Origin: an uncultured Sutterella sp.
Lineage (GTDB): Bacteria > Pseudomonadota > Gammaproteobacteria > Burkholderiales > Burkholderiaceae_F
Assembly (NCBI GenBank): GCA_900552545.1
Contig: USAL01000095.1
Coordinates: 1-7,157, forward strand
Reading direction: 5' to 3'
Length of the DNA: 7,157 nt
Numbering within the stretch: the stretch's first letter is position 1; each line of letters starts with the position of its first letter. Both the position numbers and the translations under genes were made by a program. The notes beneath the pieces were generated by a model. The model worked only from the letters and a program-made list of their open reading frames with translations. It searched no databases and was not told where the DNA came from. Positions 7,045 through 7,157 of the stretch are shown piece after piece.

Positions 7045-7157
7045 AGACTTGAAAAAAGCCTTCGGCGACCACGTGGTGTTGCCCAAGGTCAATATGGTAA
7101 TCAAAGATCGTGAAGTGGTGGTGATCATCGGGCCGTCCGGGTCCGGCAAGAGCACGC
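7031..7157 (+). CDS. Amino acid ABC transporter ATPase (GlnQ type), 5' part only
   Basis: The first 42 codons of an ABC ATPase are present before the right edge. They begin MIVIKDLKKAFGDHVVL and reach Walker A, GPSGSGKST, at residues 34-42 after VVVII. This matches the start of GlnQ/HisP-type ATPases (E. coli GlnQ has ...GEVVVIIGPSGSGKST). The Q-loop, signature and Walker B lie outside the window. The ATG overlaps the last 14 bases of the permease frame, as expected for coupled transporter genes, which also supports the permease once ending at 7044. The first 28 or so codons are richer in A/T-ending codons than the genes to the left. Confidence 0.93.
   Translation, partial: MIVIKDLKKAFGDHVVLPKVNMVIKDREVVVIIGPSGSGKST

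Overview
The window reads as a GC-rich proteobacterial chromosome segment. The complete gamma/betaproteobacterial-type isc gene set, including hscBA, fdx and iscX, and the closeness of each protein to its E. coli counterpart support this. Base composition and HscA wording suggest Burkholderiales, perhaps Sutterellaceae-like, but that placement is an inference I cannot test here.

Layout. Positions 1-5632 carry the iron-sulfur cluster (isc) operon on the minus strand, read from right to left: iscR, iscS, iscU, iscA, hscB, hscA, fdx and the first 24 codons of iscX, which runs off the left edge. Its control region (about 5633-5815) is AT-rich and holds two 25-bp matches to the Type 1 IscR site plus two short hairpins in the presumed leader. 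A divergent intergenic region (about 5813-6378) has no convincing gene, but contains two TATACT boxes and two sizeable inverted repeats. Positions 6379-7157 carry, on the plus strand, a polar-amino-acid ABC transporter permease (GlnP/HisM type) interrupted by an in-frame TAG, overlapping the start of its ATPase partner (GlnQ type), which runs off the right edge.

How the genes work together. IscS takes sulfur from cysteine and passes it to the IscU scaffold. Fdx supplies electrons and IscX tunes the IscS-IscU complex. The HscB/HscA co-chaperone and chaperone pair releases the finished cluster by acting on the LPPVK motif of IscU. IscA is an A-type carrier. IscR senses [2Fe-2S] status and, by the family model, represses its own operon through the Type 1 sites. 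The transporter is a separate divergent unit.

The core operon is textbook in order and residues. The two real oddities are that HscA lacks about 11 residues from the near-invariant GAA-Q helix at the end of its ATPase domain, with the frame kept, and that the permease has an amber codon at a conserved Leu position exactly where codon composition shifts. I see no CRISPR array, tRNA, rRNA, insertion sequence or evidently new system.
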